A stretch of 64,000 nt of DNA, from assembly GCF_024171735.1 (NCBI RefSeq), contig NZ_JAMTCH010000006.1:186001-250000 (forward strand), written 5' to 3'. Within the stretch, counting starts at the first letter, position 1. Every line of letters begins with the position of its first letter. The notes under the pieces were generated by a model. It was not told the DNA's origin. It made no database searches and worked only from the letters and a program-made list of their open reading frames with translations. The translations under genes were made by a program, and so were the position numbers. This DNA is from Prauserella alba. GTDB lineage: Bacteria; Actinomycetota; Actinomycetes; Mycobacteriales; Pseudonocardiaceae. This document shows positions 33,832 to 42,514 of this stretch, piece by piece.

Positions 33832-34610
33832 CGCTGCTCGAAGTGCGTGGCCTCGGCAAGCATTTCTCCGGGCTGCACGCGGTCGACGACGTCGATCTCG
33901 ACATCTCCGCCGGCCGGATCACGGCCATCATCGGGCCGAACGGTGCCGGCAAGTCCACATTGTTCAACCTGCTCGCCGGGTTCTACCGGCCGACGTCGGG
34001 CACGGTGCGCTTCAAGGATCGCGACATCACCGGGATGAGTCCTCACCGCACGGTGGCACACGGCATCGCCCGCACTTTCCAGACCACGAACCTCTTCGAG
34101 GATGCGACGGTGCTGGACAACGTGCTGTCGGGCCGGGTCGTGCGGTCGCACTCCACGGTGTTCGACGCCGTACTGCGCACTCCGCGGCACCGGAGGGAAG
34201 AGCGGCTGAATCTCGACAAGGCAATGGCGGCGCTCGAGTTCACCGGGATTTCCGAGTACCGCGGCGAGATCGCCTCGAGCGTGCCTCAGGAGGTACAGAA
34301 ACGGGTGTCCATCGCGCTGGCGTTGGCGACGGAACCGGAGCTGCTGTTGCTGGACGAACCGGCGGCCGGCCTCACCGAGGAGGAGACCGGCGGGTTCGCC
34401 CAGCTCATCCGCGACATCGTCGCCGACGGGGTCACCGTGGGCCTGGTCGAGCACCGGATGTCGATGGTGATGAGCCTGGCCGACCACATCCTGGTGCTCG
34501 ACCACGGCAAGGAGATCGCCGCCGGCACGCCGGAGACGGTCCGGACCGATCCGCAGGTGATCGAGGCCTATCTGGGCGCCGACCATCAGGAACAGGAAGG
34601 TGCTGGCTGA
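33828..34610 (+). CDS. livG: Liv-type ABC transporter ATPase (LivG-like)
   Basis: 260 residues from a GTG at 33828 overlapping the livM stop. Walker A GPNGAGKST, the LivG-specific GIARTFQTTNLFEDATVLDNVL, Walker B LLLLDEPAAGL and the H-loop VEHRMSMV are in place. The signature region reads SSVPQEVQKRVSIALAL: where most members have a Gly before Val/Gln-Gln this protein has Glu, so the ABC signature is degenerate. It pairs with LivF, whose signature is canonical. Confidence 0.92.
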   Translation: MTLLEVRGLGKHFSGLHAVDDVDLDISAGRITAIIGPNGAGKSTLFNLLAGFYRPTSGTVRFKDRDITGMSPHRTVAHGIARTFQTTNLFEDATVLDNVLSGRVVRSHSTVFDAVLRTPRHRREERLNLDKAMAALEFTGISEYRGEIASSVPQEVQKRVSIALALATEPELLLLDEPAAGLTEEETGGFAQLIRDIVADGVTVGLVEHRMSMVMSLADHILVLDHGKEIAAGTPETVRTDPQVIEAYLGADHQEQEGAG

Positions 34611-35317
34611 TGTTGACCGTGCGCGGATTGTCCGCAGGGTACGACGCCGTAGACGTGCTGCACGCGGTCGACGTCACGGCGCGGGCGGGCGAGCTCACCG
34701 TCGTGCTCGGCGCCAACGGGTCGGGCAAGACGACGATGTTCCGCACCATCAGCGGGATCCTGCGGCCCAGTGCCGGAAGTGTCGAGTTCGACGGCACCCG
34801 GCTTTCCGGACTGCCCGCCGACGGCATCGTGAAGGCGGGACTGGCGCACTGCCCCGAAGGGCGGCACCTGTTCGCCAAGATGCCGGTGGAGAAGAACCTC
34901 TTGCTCGGCGGTTACGTCCGCAGGCGTAACCGCCGTCGGGTGCACGAACTGCTCGCGCACGTCTACGAGCTGTTCCCCGTCCTGCACGACAAGCGCCACC
35001 ACCCGGCGGGCACGCTGTCCGGCGGCCAGCAGCAGATGGTCGCCATCGCCAGGGCACTGATGTCGGATCCGAGCCTGTTGATCCTCGACGAGCCGTCGAT
35101 GGGGCTGGCACCCCTGGTCACTGCACAGGTGCTGGACGCGGTCGCGCAGATCAACCGTGACGGCATCGGCGTGCTGCTCGCCGAGCAGAACGCCCAGGCC
35201 GCACTGCGGATCGCTCACCACGGGTACGTCCTGGCCGAGGGGCGCGTGGTGCTGTCGGGCACGGCCACCGACCTGCTCGACGATCCCGAGGTGCGCGAGG
35301 CGTATCTCGGGGTGTGA
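34610..35317 (+). CDS. livF: Liv-type ABC transporter ATPase (LivF-like)
   Basis: 235 residues. Walker A GANGSGKTT, signature TLSGGQQQMVAIARAL, Walker B LLILDEPSMGLAP and the LivF-like C-terminus ending EVREAYLGV. The start ATG at 34610 shares a base with the livG stop. It completes the five-gene importer; a G+C-rich hairpin follows 13 bp after the stop. Confidence 0.93.
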   Translation: MLTVRGLSAGYDAVDVLHAVDVTARAGELTVVLGANGSGKTTMFRTISGILRPSAGSVEFDGTRLSGLPADGIVKAGLAHCPEGRHLFAKMPVEKNLLLGGYVRRRNRRRVHELLAHVYELFPVLHDKRHHPAGTLSGGQQQMVAIARALMSDPSLLILDEPSMGLAPLVTAQVLDAVAQINRDGIGVLLAEQNAQAALRIAHHGYVLAEGRVVLSGTATDLLDDPEVREAYLGV

Positions 35318-35330
35318 GCAGCGGTGAGCT

Positions 35331-35363
35331 CCGGGGCCGAGGGCGTCGGTGAGTCGGCCCCGG
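35331..35363. terminator. Hairpin terminator after livF
   Basis: Ten-base perfect arms CCGGGGCCGA and TCGGCCCCGG with a 13-base loop. It lies between the convergent livF and yigZ genes and may end both transcripts. Confidence 0.7.
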
Positions 35364-35393
35364 TCTCGTCCTCGGTCCCGGTCCCGGAGCCGC

Positions 35394-36008
35394 TCAGGGA
35401 AGGTAGAGGTCGCACGGTCCCGCATCGACGGCTTCGATGGCGCCGGCGGAGTGCTGTGCGAGCCAGTCCTCGAACGTCGCCACGTCGGTGACGGCGACCG
35501 TGAACGTGACGTCGGCACCGTAGTCGATGCCGCGCAACAGGTACTGCGAGTGGCGCAGGTCGTTCTCGACACGACCGGCTCGGTCGTGGGGCACCGACAG
35601 CAGCAGCTCGCGATGCCGCACCCGCCGCAGCCTGCCCACCAGGTCCAGCGTTTCGGCGAGCACGCCCGAGTACGCGCGGATCAACCCGCCTGCACCGAGT
35701 TTCGTGCCACCGAACCAACGGGACACGACGGCCACGACGTCGGTCAGTTCGCGGCGCGTCAGCACCTCCAGCATGGGCGCACCGGCCGTGCCGCCGGGCT
35801 CACCGTCGTCGTTGCTGCGTGCGACCAGCGCGCCGGATTCCGGGTCGCCGATCCGCACCGCCGTGCAGTGGTGGTTCGCGTCGGGCCCCTCCTTGCGGAT
35901 GCGGCCGATCAGTGCCGCCGCGGCGTCGACGTCGTCGATCCGCGCCACGACACACCGGAACCGGGACCGCTGGATCTCGACCTCGTGCTCACCGTCCCGC
36001 GCAATCAC
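35394..36008 (-). CDS. yigZ: YigZ/IMPACT-family protein
   Basis: 204 residues from a GTG at 36008 (a GTG two codons earlier is also possible). Conserved IMPACT-domain features: EVEIQRSRFRCVVARIDD, ANHHCTAVRIGD, SNDDGEPGGTAGAPMLEVL and VVSRWFGGTKLGAGGLIRAYSG. The C-terminal DUF1949 region follows. Its exact cellular role is not settled in bacteria. It stands alone between a transporter operon and hyuB and seems unrelated to its neighbours. Confidence 0.9.
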   Translation of the reverse strand: MIARDGEHEVEIQRSRFRCVVARIDDVDAAAALIGRIRKEGPDANHHCTAVRIGDPESGALVARSNDDGEPGGTAGAPMLEVLTRRELTDVVAVVSRWFGGTKLGAGGLIRAYSGVLAETLDLVGRLRRVRHRELLLSVPHDRAGRVENDLRHSQYLLRGIDYGADVTFTVAVTDVATFEDWLAQHSAGAIEAVDAGPCDLYLP

Positions 36009-36060
36009 ACCCACCCCGGCGAGTCTAGGTGACCCACGGCGCGCCGGACCGGCGACGAGG

Positions 36061-36100
36061 GCGACGGCCGCCGGAGCCCCGATCGCACGGCGGCCGTCGC
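36061..36100. terminator. Hairpin terminator downstream of hyuB
   Basis: Twelve-base perfect arms GCGACGGCCGCC (36061-36072) and GGCGGCCGTCGC (36089-36100), 16-base loop, about 48 bp after the minus-strand hyuB stop. It separates the hyu operon from yigZ. Confidence 0.7.
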
Positions 36101-36147
36101 TCGTGTGTCCACTGTGGCCGGGCTGGCTGCGGAGTGCCAGCCGTTGA

Positions 36148-37731
36148 TCAGTTCGGCGACACTCCGTATCCACCGCCGCCACCGGATTCGCAGCGCAGGG
36201 TGTCACCCCGCCGCACCCGCAGACTGTTCGCCTTGAGCAGCTGCCGTTCACCAGGACCACCGGGGTTCAGCACGACCCGCGGCGGCGCTCCCGCTTCGCC
36301 ACCGAACGCGCCCCACGCCGGCGTCACGGAACGTTCCCACCACAGTGACAGGTCCTGATCGGCCTCCATCACGTACTCGCGCACCACCCCGTCGCCACCC
36401 CGCCAGCGGCCGGCGCCACCGGAGCCATGCCGGATGCCGTAGTGCGTCACGCGCACCGGGTACAGCGTCTCGACGACCTCGATGGGCAAATCACGCAGCG
36501 AGCCGTTCACGTTGTTGATCAAGGCGGTCTCCCCGTCGCTACCGTGCCAGGCACCCCAGCCGCCGACCGTGGCCTCCAACGTCACGAACGGCTGGCCGGT
36601 GCGCGGGTTCAGCTCCCCGGCGAACTGTACGATCATCGAGTCCCCGTAGCTGGCCGCGGCGACCTGTTCCGGCATTGCGGGTGCGAGCGCCTTGATGACG
36701 AGGTCGATCAGCATGCCGAGACTGGAATAGTAGTACTGGCAGGATGCGGGCTCACGGGCGCCGAGCATCGAGCCGTCCCGCACCTGCACGTCCAGCGGAA
36801 GGAATGACCCGCCGTTGAGGCTGACGGCCGGCGAGATCAGCAGCTTGTAGCCGACACGCGCCGCGGAGATCGCCTGCGAACGGCCGCAGTTCACCGGCCC
36901 GGTTGCCTGGTCTGCACAGTCGGTCAGGTCGACGGTCATGTGCTCGCCGGCGACGGTGACCCGCACCGTGACGTGCAACGGAGTGTCGAGATCGATGCCG
37001 TCGTTGTCCAGCCAGCCCGTGGCCTCGTACTCACCGTCCGGGATCGCGGCGATACGTTCCCGCTCGAGCCGCTCGGTCTGGGCGAAGATCTTCGCGCGTG
37101 CCGCGTCAACGATCACCGCTCCGTATCGGGCGAACAGCTCCCCGAGCCGGCGAACCCCCATGCGGGCACAGGCGACCTGCGCGCGCATGTCACCGAGGGT
37201 CACGTAAGGGAAGCGCACATTCGTCTCGATCATCCGAAGTACGTCCGAGTTCTCCTCGCCCGCGACGACGATCCTCGTGGGACCCATGCGCAGGCCCTCC
37301 TGGTAGATCGTGGTCGAATCCATCGATCCACCGGGATCCTTCGATCCCATGTCGATCCAGTGCGCGCGGGATGCCGCGAATCCGACGAGCTCGCCCGACA
37401 CGAAGATCGGCGCGTACACGGTGCAGTCGTTGAGGTGGGTGCCGCCGACGTACGAGTCGTTGAGGACCCACACGTCCCCCGGCTCCCAGACGTCCGACCC
37501 GAACCGCTCCTCGGTGTGGCGCGTGCATTCCTCCAGGTTGCCCAGAAAGATCGGCAGGCCCGAGGACTGGCCGAGAACGCGATGGTGCCGGTCGAGCAGT
37601 GCGACGGCGCAGTCTTTGCCCTCGTAGATCGTCGGGGTGTAAGCCGACCGGATCAGCGTCATGTTCATGTCCTCGGCAGCCTGGATGAGGGCCGAACGGA
37701 TGATCTCGGTAGTCACCGGGCTGAGCGTCAT
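36148..37731 (-). CDS. hyuB: Hydantoinase B/oxoprolinase-family subunit
   Basis: 527 residues from an ATG at 37731, overlapping the hyuA stop (ATGA). Typical HyuB blocks: VTTEIIRSALIQAAEDMNMTLIRSAYTPTIYEGKDCAVALLD, GDVWVLNDSYVGGTHLNDCTV, FVSGELVGFAASRAHWIDMG and the C-terminal IRHGSGGAGRWRGGDGVVREY. HyuA/HyuB form an ATP-dependent complex that opens a five-membered cyclic amide (N-methylhydantoin, 5-oxoproline) or carboxylates a related substrate such as acetone or acetophenone. The substrate is not predictable here. Regulated with hyuA and an MFS gene by the LacI protein. Confidence 0.88.
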   Translation of the reverse strand: MTLSPVTTEIIRSALIQAAEDMNMTLIRSAYTPTIYEGKDCAVALLDRHHRVLGQSSGLPIFLGNLEECTRHTEERFGSDVWEPGDVWVLNDSYVGGTHLNDCTVYAPIFVSGELVGFAASRAHWIDMGSKDPGGSMDSTTIYQEGLRMGPTRIVVAGEENSDVLRMIETNVRFPYVTLGDMRAQVACARMGVRRLGELFARYGAVIVDAARAKIFAQTERLERERIAAIPDGEYEATGWLDNDGIDLDTPLHVTVRVTVAGEHMTVDLTDCADQATGPVNCGRSQAISAARVGYKLLISPAVSLNGGSFLPLDVQVRDGSMLGAREPASCQYYYSSLGMLIDLVIKALAPAMPEQVAAASYGDSMIVQFAGELNPRTGQPFVTLEATVGGWGAWHGSDGETALINNVNGSLRDLPIEVVETLYPVRVTHYGIRHGSGGAGRWRGGDGVVREYVMEADQDLSLWWERSVTPAWGAFGGEAGAPPRVVLNPGGPGERQLLKANSLRVRRGDTLRCESGGGGGYGVSPN

Positions 37732-39782
37732 GCGTGCGCCTCCAGTTCCGGCCGGGCGGCCAGCGTCATGATCAGAAACTCGTTGTCGTCGACCCGCAAC
37801 CGTGCTCCCGGGGGCACGACCGTCGTCGAGGTCTCCTCGTGCACGATCGCCGGACCGGCCAGCTCGCTGCCGGCCGGAAGTGCGGTGCGGGGCACGATCG
37901 TCGTCGGCCACGGGGCTCCGTCGAAGACGACGTCGCGGACGACGGATTCGGATTCCTCGGCCGCCGCTGCGCCGTACTGCGCATCGACCCGTTCGACGAG
38001 ACCGTGGCCGGTGGTGCGCAGAGCGACGAACTGGACGGGCGCACCGGGCGTGGCATGCCCGTAGCGCTTCTCGTGCTCCTCGGCGAACCGCTGCTGGATG
38101 TCGGCCAGAAAACCAGGCGCGGTCACGTCGTCGGCGTCGGTGAGCGGCACGGTGAGGGTGTAGTCCTGACTCTCGTAGCGCATGTCGATGCCGTGACCGA
38201 TGCGTCGGCGGTCCACGGCGATGCCCTGCTCGGCGAGCGCTTCGGTGGCCTGGCCATGCAGCGTACGAAACGCCGTGGCCAGCGCAGTCGTGTCCAGATC
38301 GGCGTTCGTAGCGAAGAACTGCATCGAAAAGTCACGCCGCACGTCGGCCTCGAGCATCCCCCATGCCGAGAAAGCTCCCGGAAACCGTGGCACGACCACT
38401 TCGGTCACGCCGATCTCCTGTGCGATGAACGCGGCATGCATCGGTCCGGCCCCGCCGAAGGCGAGGAGCGCGAACTGCCCGGGCTCACGGCCGTGTTCGA
38501 CGGTCAGAGTGCGGATCGCCTGGGCCATCTTCGCGTTGCCCACGTCGCAAATCCCTGATGCCAGTTCGACGGTGTCCATGCCGAGGTCTCCCGCGAGGCC
38601 CGCGACGGCCGCTCGCGCTGCCGTCACATCCAGGTTCATGCCACCGGCGAACGATTCCGGATCCACCCTGCCGAGCACGCAGTTCGCATCCGTCACGGTC
38701 GGCCGCGTGCCACCGCGTCCGTAACACGCAGGGCCAGGCGCCGCGCCGGCGGATTCCGGGCCGACCCGCAGCGCGCCACCTTCGGCATAGGCGAGCGACC
38801 CTCCTCCCGCACCGACCGTATGCAGGTTGACCAGCGGCATGAGTAGCGGAAAGCCCTCCACCTCGCCATCCGGGGATACGTCAGGGCGGTGGTCGAGTAC
38901 CAGCGATACGTCGAACGACGTTCCGCCCATGTCGATGCAGATGACGTTGGGCCGGTCAAGAAGCCTGCTCACCGCGACGCCGCCCATCGTGCCGCCGACC
39001 GGTCCCGACAACAGTGTCTGCAGCGGATGCCGCCGTGCGAAGTCTGCGTTCACCAGACCACCGGAGGACTGCATCACGTGCACCGGCACATCGAGGCCCT
39101 TGCCCGAGAAGCGGTCCTCGATCTTGTCAAGATAGCGATGCACGGACGGCCCCGTGTACGCCTCCAGCACGGTGGTCGATGTGCGCTCGTACTCCCGCCA
39201 TTCCGGGGCTACCTCGTGCGAGAGCACCACGAGGGCCTCGTCACCGAGTTCCTCCCGGAGGATCCGTCCTGCGCGCTGCTCGTGGGAACCGTCCAGGTAC
39301 GCGAACAGCAAGCACACCGCGACCGCGTCGAAGCCCTCCTCCCTGACTCGTTTCGCGACCAGCCGGACAGCGTCCTCGTCCAGCGGTTCCAGCTCGGCGC
39401 CGCTCGCGTCGAACCGACCGCCGACCTCGACGATGTCGTCACGCGGCACCAGCGGAGCCTGCTTTCGATAATGCAGATCGAACAGTCGGCTGCGGTTCCC
39501 GCGGGCAATCCGGTACACGTCGCCGATGCCTTCGCTGGTCATGATCAGCACGTTGGCGCCACGACGTTCCAGCAGAGCGTTCAGCCCCTGGGTCGTACCG
39601 TGCACGAAGAATCCGACGTCGCTGAGCGGCAGCCGGACCCCTGCGAGCGCGTCGAACACCCCTCGTGCCAGATCGTCCGGTGTGGTCAGGACTTTGCCCG
39701 CGCTCATCCGCCCGGACGTCTCGTCGCAGCTGACCACGTCGGTGAAGGTGCCACCGATATCCATGGCTACCCGGTATGTCAT
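37728..39782 (-). CDS. hyuA: Hydantoinase A/oxoprolinase-family subunit (ATP-binding)
   Basis: 684 residues from an ATG at 39782 with AAGGAGA upstream. Actin/hsp70-type ATPase elements: VAMDIGGTFTDVVSCDE at the N-terminus, VHGTTQGLNALLERRGANVLIMTSEG, ICIDMGGTSFDVSLV and LLAFGGAGPMHAAFIAQEIGV. It phosphorylates or activates the substrate with HyuB. It lies between the MFS gene and hyuB; the three are one operon read from the LacI operator. Confidence 0.9.
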   Translation of the reverse strand: MTYRVAMDIGGTFTDVVSCDETSGRMSAGKVLTTPDDLARGVFDALAGVRLPLSDVGFFVHGTTQGLNALLERRGANVLIMTSEGIGDVYRIARGNRSRLFDLHYRKQAPLVPRDDIVEVGGRFDASGAELEPLDEDAVRLVAKRVREEGFDAVAVCLLFAYLDGSHEQRAGRILREELGDEALVVLSHEVAPEWREYERTSTTVLEAYTGPSVHRYLDKIEDRFSGKGLDVPVHVMQSSGGLVNADFARRHPLQTLLSGPVGGTMGGVAVSRLLDRPNVICIDMGGTSFDVSLVLDHRPDVSPDGEVEGFPLLMPLVNLHTVGAGGGSLAYAEGGALRVGPESAGAAPGPACYGRGGTRPTVTDANCVLGRVDPESFAGGMNLDVTAARAAVAGLAGDLGMDTVELASGICDVGNAKMAQAIRTLTVEHGREPGQFALLAFGGAGPMHAAFIAQEIGVTEVVVPRFPGAFSAWGMLEADVRRDFSMQFFATNADLDTTALATAFRTLHGQATEALAEQGIAVDRRRIGHGIDMRYESQDYTLTVPLTDADDVTAPGFLADIQQRFAEEHEKRYGHATPGAPVQFVALRTTGHGLVERVDAQYGAAAAEESESVVRDVVFDGAPWPTTIVPRTALPAGSELAGPAIVHEETSTTVVPPGARLRVDDNEFLIMTLAARPELEAHA

Positions 39783-39842
39783 TGCTATCTCCTTGGAATG
39801 GCTCGGCAGCGTTCGCTCGGTGTGGGGCGTGGCCACCATGCG

Positions 39843-41201
39843 TTAGTCGAGCGCTCGTCCCTCGGTTTCCGGGAGCGGGAACACGGCCAGCAGCGCGACG
39901 ACCAGGAAAGCCATGATCGAGCCGATCGTCACCGTGGCGGTGACACCGTTGTCCATCATCGCGCCGATGACCGGGACCGAGACGGAATGCGCGAGCAGGA
40001 TGGCCGAGGTGGTGAACGAGTAACCGCGACCTCGCAGGCTTGTCGGGAGGATCTCGCCGGACCAGGTGTTCCAGATTCCCCACGCACCCAACGAGAAGAA
40101 CGCCAGGATCAGGTTTCCGGTGTACATCTGCCCCGCGTCGGTCGCCAGGCCGAACAGGACGCCGCCTAGGACGGCGCCGCACACGAACCCGACGAATACC
40201 TTCTTCCGGCCGTACCTTCCGGTCAGCCACGCCGCGAGCAGGTACCCGGGAACGGAGACGAGCTGGCTCACCGCCACGAACCACAGCGCACCCGAAACGC
40301 TCATGCCACGCTCTTCGAGCAACACCGGAAGCCACGTCTGCAGTCCCCAGTAGCCCCAGCTGAACGTGAACGCCACGAGCACCAGCAGCGCGAATCGCCG
40401 GCGGATCGCCGGAGCGAACAACCCACGGATCACACCGCGGTCGCTCTGGTCGTCCACGCGGAAGACCGTCCGCTCCGGAACGGTGGCGCCGAACCGGCGT
40501 AGCACCCGAGCGGCCTCGTCGTGCCGGTTCTGCTTGGCCAGCCAGTACGGCGACTCCGGTACCCAGCGGATCACCGCGAAGGCCCACAGCCCGGCCAGCG
40601 CGGCCACGATCGCGACAACACGCCAGCTGATCGGTCCGAGCGCCTGGCTGACGAGGATGCACAGCAGGGTGCCGACCGGGAACCCGATGGACAGCGCCAC
40701 CGCACCGCGGCCACGCCAAGCCGTCGGCAGCAGTTCCATGAAGTACGGGAACGTGGTCGCGTACACACCACCGAAGGCGACGCCGGAGAGCAGCCGCAGG
40801 ATCAGGAACATCCAGAACTCCGGGGAAACACCGGCCAACAGAGCCAATGCCGCGTACAGCAGCAAGCTGTAGACGGTGACTCGACGTCTGCCGAGCTTGT
40901 CGATGAACACGCCCCACAGCAGCGCTCCCGGCACCATGCCGAAGGCGACCGCGGACAACGCCCATCCGAGCTCGGTGTTGTTGATCCCGAAATCGGCGGC
41001 GATGCCGCCGGAGACATAGACCAGTCCGACCTGTTCCCACGCTTCGATGACGAACGTGATGAACAGGACCGCTGCTGCGACGACGTGTCTGCGGCTCACG
41101 GTCATCGTGTCGCAGAACTCACCGACGGACTGGCCGCCAGGAGGGCTGCTCGCGGTACGGGAACCGTCCCCCGATGCGGCCGGGCTGTCCTGAGGGTTCA
41201 T
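39843..41201 (-). CDS. MFS transporter
   Basis: 452 residues from an ATG at 41201, with a 35-residue hydrophilic N-terminus and 12 hydrophobic segments. MFS motif A occurs as GVFIDKLGRRRVTVYSLL, repeated in the second half as WLTGRYGRKKVFVGF; PESPYWLAK is typical of the sugar/organic-acid porter branch. It probably imports the HyuAB substrate by H+ symport. The start codon lies 25 bp from the LacI operator, so the gene should be tightly repressed. Confidence 0.88.
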   Translation of the reverse strand: MNPQDSPAASGDGSRTASSPPGGQSVGEFCDTMTVSRRHVVAAAVLFITFVIEAWEQVGLVYVSGGIAADFGINNTELGWALSAVAFGMVPGALLWGVFIDKLGRRRVTVYSLLLYAALALLAGVSPEFWMFLILRLLSGVAFGGVYATTFPYFMELLPTAWRGRGAVALSIGFPVGTLLCILVSQALGPISWRVVAIVAALAGLWAFAVIRWVPESPYWLAKQNRHDEAARVLRRFGATVPERTVFRVDDQSDRGVIRGLFAPAIRRRFALLVLVAFTFSWGYWGLQTWLPVLLEERGMSVSGALWFVAVSQLVSVPGYLLAAWLTGRYGRKKVFVGFVCGAVLGGVLFGLATDAGQMYTGNLILAFFSLGAWGIWNTWSGEILPTSLRGRGYSFTTSAILLAHSVSVPVIGAMMDNGVTATVTIGSIMAFLVVALLAVFPLPETEGRALD

Positions 41202-41225
41202 CGTCACGCTCCAGACACAACAGTG

Positions 41226-41243
41226 AGTCAAAACGTTTTGACT
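41226..41243. promoter_or_regulatory. LacI-type operator, perfect 18-bp palindrome
   Basis: AGTCAAAACGTTTTGACT is its own reverse complement, with the central CG expected of LacI/GalR operators. It is 25 bp upstream of the MFS start and about 170 bp upstream of the divergent LacI gene. Occupancy would repress the MFS-hyuA-hyuB operon. Confidence 0.85.
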
Positions 41244-41414
41244 GCCGTATCGAACGCCCCTGGTCCTGTCGTTGTCAAGACCACACTCATCGTCGAGCGG
41301 CCGCCGCGACTCCCAAATCCGGCAACGCGCCATGGACCTCCCTGCGCGGCCTCCGCCGGGCCGGTGCGGGATACTTCCGGCGGAACATCGCAGGCCGGCG
41401 GCGAGGAGGTCGGG

Positions 41415-42431
41415 ATGTCAAGGCGACGGATCACCATCCGCGACGTGGCCGAGCGCGCCGACGTGTCGATCAGCACCGTCTCCCATGCATTCTCCGGGGG
41501 TAGGCCGATCTCCTCGGCGACCAAGGATCGCATCACCCGCGCAGCCGCCGAGCTCGGCTACGAGCCGAACCCCAGTGCCCGTTCCCTGCGCACCGGACGT
41601 TCCGGCATCGTCGGGCTGATCCTGCGGCCACGGTTCGCACTGGCCGGAACGTCCGACCGGGCGGAGACGTTCAACCGACTGGTCGGGTCCGTCGCCACCG
41701 AGGCACTGCGCCGCAAGACGGGTCTCATCCATGTGCCCGACATCGACGACCCGCGAGCCGCCAAGGTGCCGATGGACGGCTGCATCGTGGCGCACCCCTA
41801 CTCCGGCGACCGTGTCCTCACCGAGGTGCTGCACCGCCGCATCCCGGTCGTGACCGTGGAGGAGGACCCGCAGCGACCGGAACTGCCCTGGGCCGTACGG
41901 CTCGACTACCCACCCGTCGTGACCCGACTTCTCGACCATCTGCGAGAGCAACACGCATCGGACGTCATGCTCCTCACCGGTACGGAGAGCAACGCGTGGA
42001 ATGTCCGTACCAGGGAAAGCTACCGGGCGTGGTGCGAGCACAACGGCGTTCCGGTTCGGATCGACGAGCTCAGCGAAGGGCTGACCCACGGGGAAGCCGC
42101 GCAGCTGATCGGGCCACTGCTCGCGGCGCCCGATCGCCCCGATGCGATCGTCGTGGCGACGAGCGATTTCGCCGCGCTCATCGCAAAGCTCGCGGCGACA
42201 CAAGGCGTCCGGGTTCCCGAGGAGCTGATGATTGCGTCATTGACCGACAGCGAGCACTCCCGCACGGCCGAGCCCGCGATCACGGCGATGGACCTCAACC
42301 ATGAGAGCCTCGCCAAGGAGGCCGTCGAATTGATGCTGGCCCGGATCGACGACGCGGCGGAGCCCGAGCAACCGGTGGTGATCTCACCGGTACTACATCT
42401 CCGTGCATCCACACAGCGCCCACGACACTGA
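41415..42431 (+). CDS. LacI-family repressor of the hyu operon
   Basis: 338 residues from an ATG at 41415 with AGGAGG five bases upstream. N-terminal LacI HTH and hinge: ITIRDVAERADVSISTVSHAFSGG, ITRAAAELGYEPNPSARSLRTGRSG; then a periplasmic-binding-protein-like effector domain (VPMDGCIVAHPYSGD, VVTRLLDHLREQHASDVMLLTG, ITAMDLNHESLAKEAVELML). It is divergent from the MFS-hyuA-hyuB operon and almost certainly binds the palindrome in the gap. The inducer is probably the transported compound. Confidence 0.92.
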   Translation: MSRRRITIRDVAERADVSISTVSHAFSGGRPISSATKDRITRAAAELGYEPNPSARSLRTGRSGIVGLILRPRFALAGTSDRAETFNRLVGSVATEALRRKTGLIHVPDIDDPRAAKVPMDGCIVAHPYSGDRVLTEVLHRRIPVVTVEEDPQRPELPWAVRLDYPPVVTRLLDHLREQHASDVMLLTGTESNAWNVRTRESYRAWCEHNGVPVRIDELSEGLTHGEAAQLIGPLLAAPDRPDAIVVATSDFAALIAKLAATQGVRVPEELMIASLTDSEHSRTAEPAITAMDLNHESLAKEAVELMLARIDDAAEPEQPVVISPVLHLRASTQRPRH

Positions 42432-42434
42432 CGC

Positions 42435-42464
42435 ACGGTGCGGGCGGTGAACCGCCTGCACCGT
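42435..42464. terminator. Strong hairpin terminator after the LacI gene
   Basis: Near-perfect 14-base arms (ACGGTGC-G-GGCGGT against ACCGCC-T-GCACCGT, one G-T pair) with a 2-base loop, directly after the LacI stop and before the end of the convergent Lrp gene. Confidence 0.75.
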
Positions 42465-42514
42465 CGACGTCGTGAACGGTGGTCACCACGGCCGACGCCC
42501 GGCACCGGCCGGAC

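Noticed and set aside
36148-39782. Including hyuA/hyuB in the 51.7-62.4 kb pyrimidine-acid pathway
   Set aside because: It has its own LacI regulator, operator, transporter and terminator and lies more than 10 kb away, so it is treated as a separate system.
38889-40169. Open plus-strand frame opposite hyuA and the MFS gene
   Set aside because: Antisense artefact; no start signal or recognisable domain.
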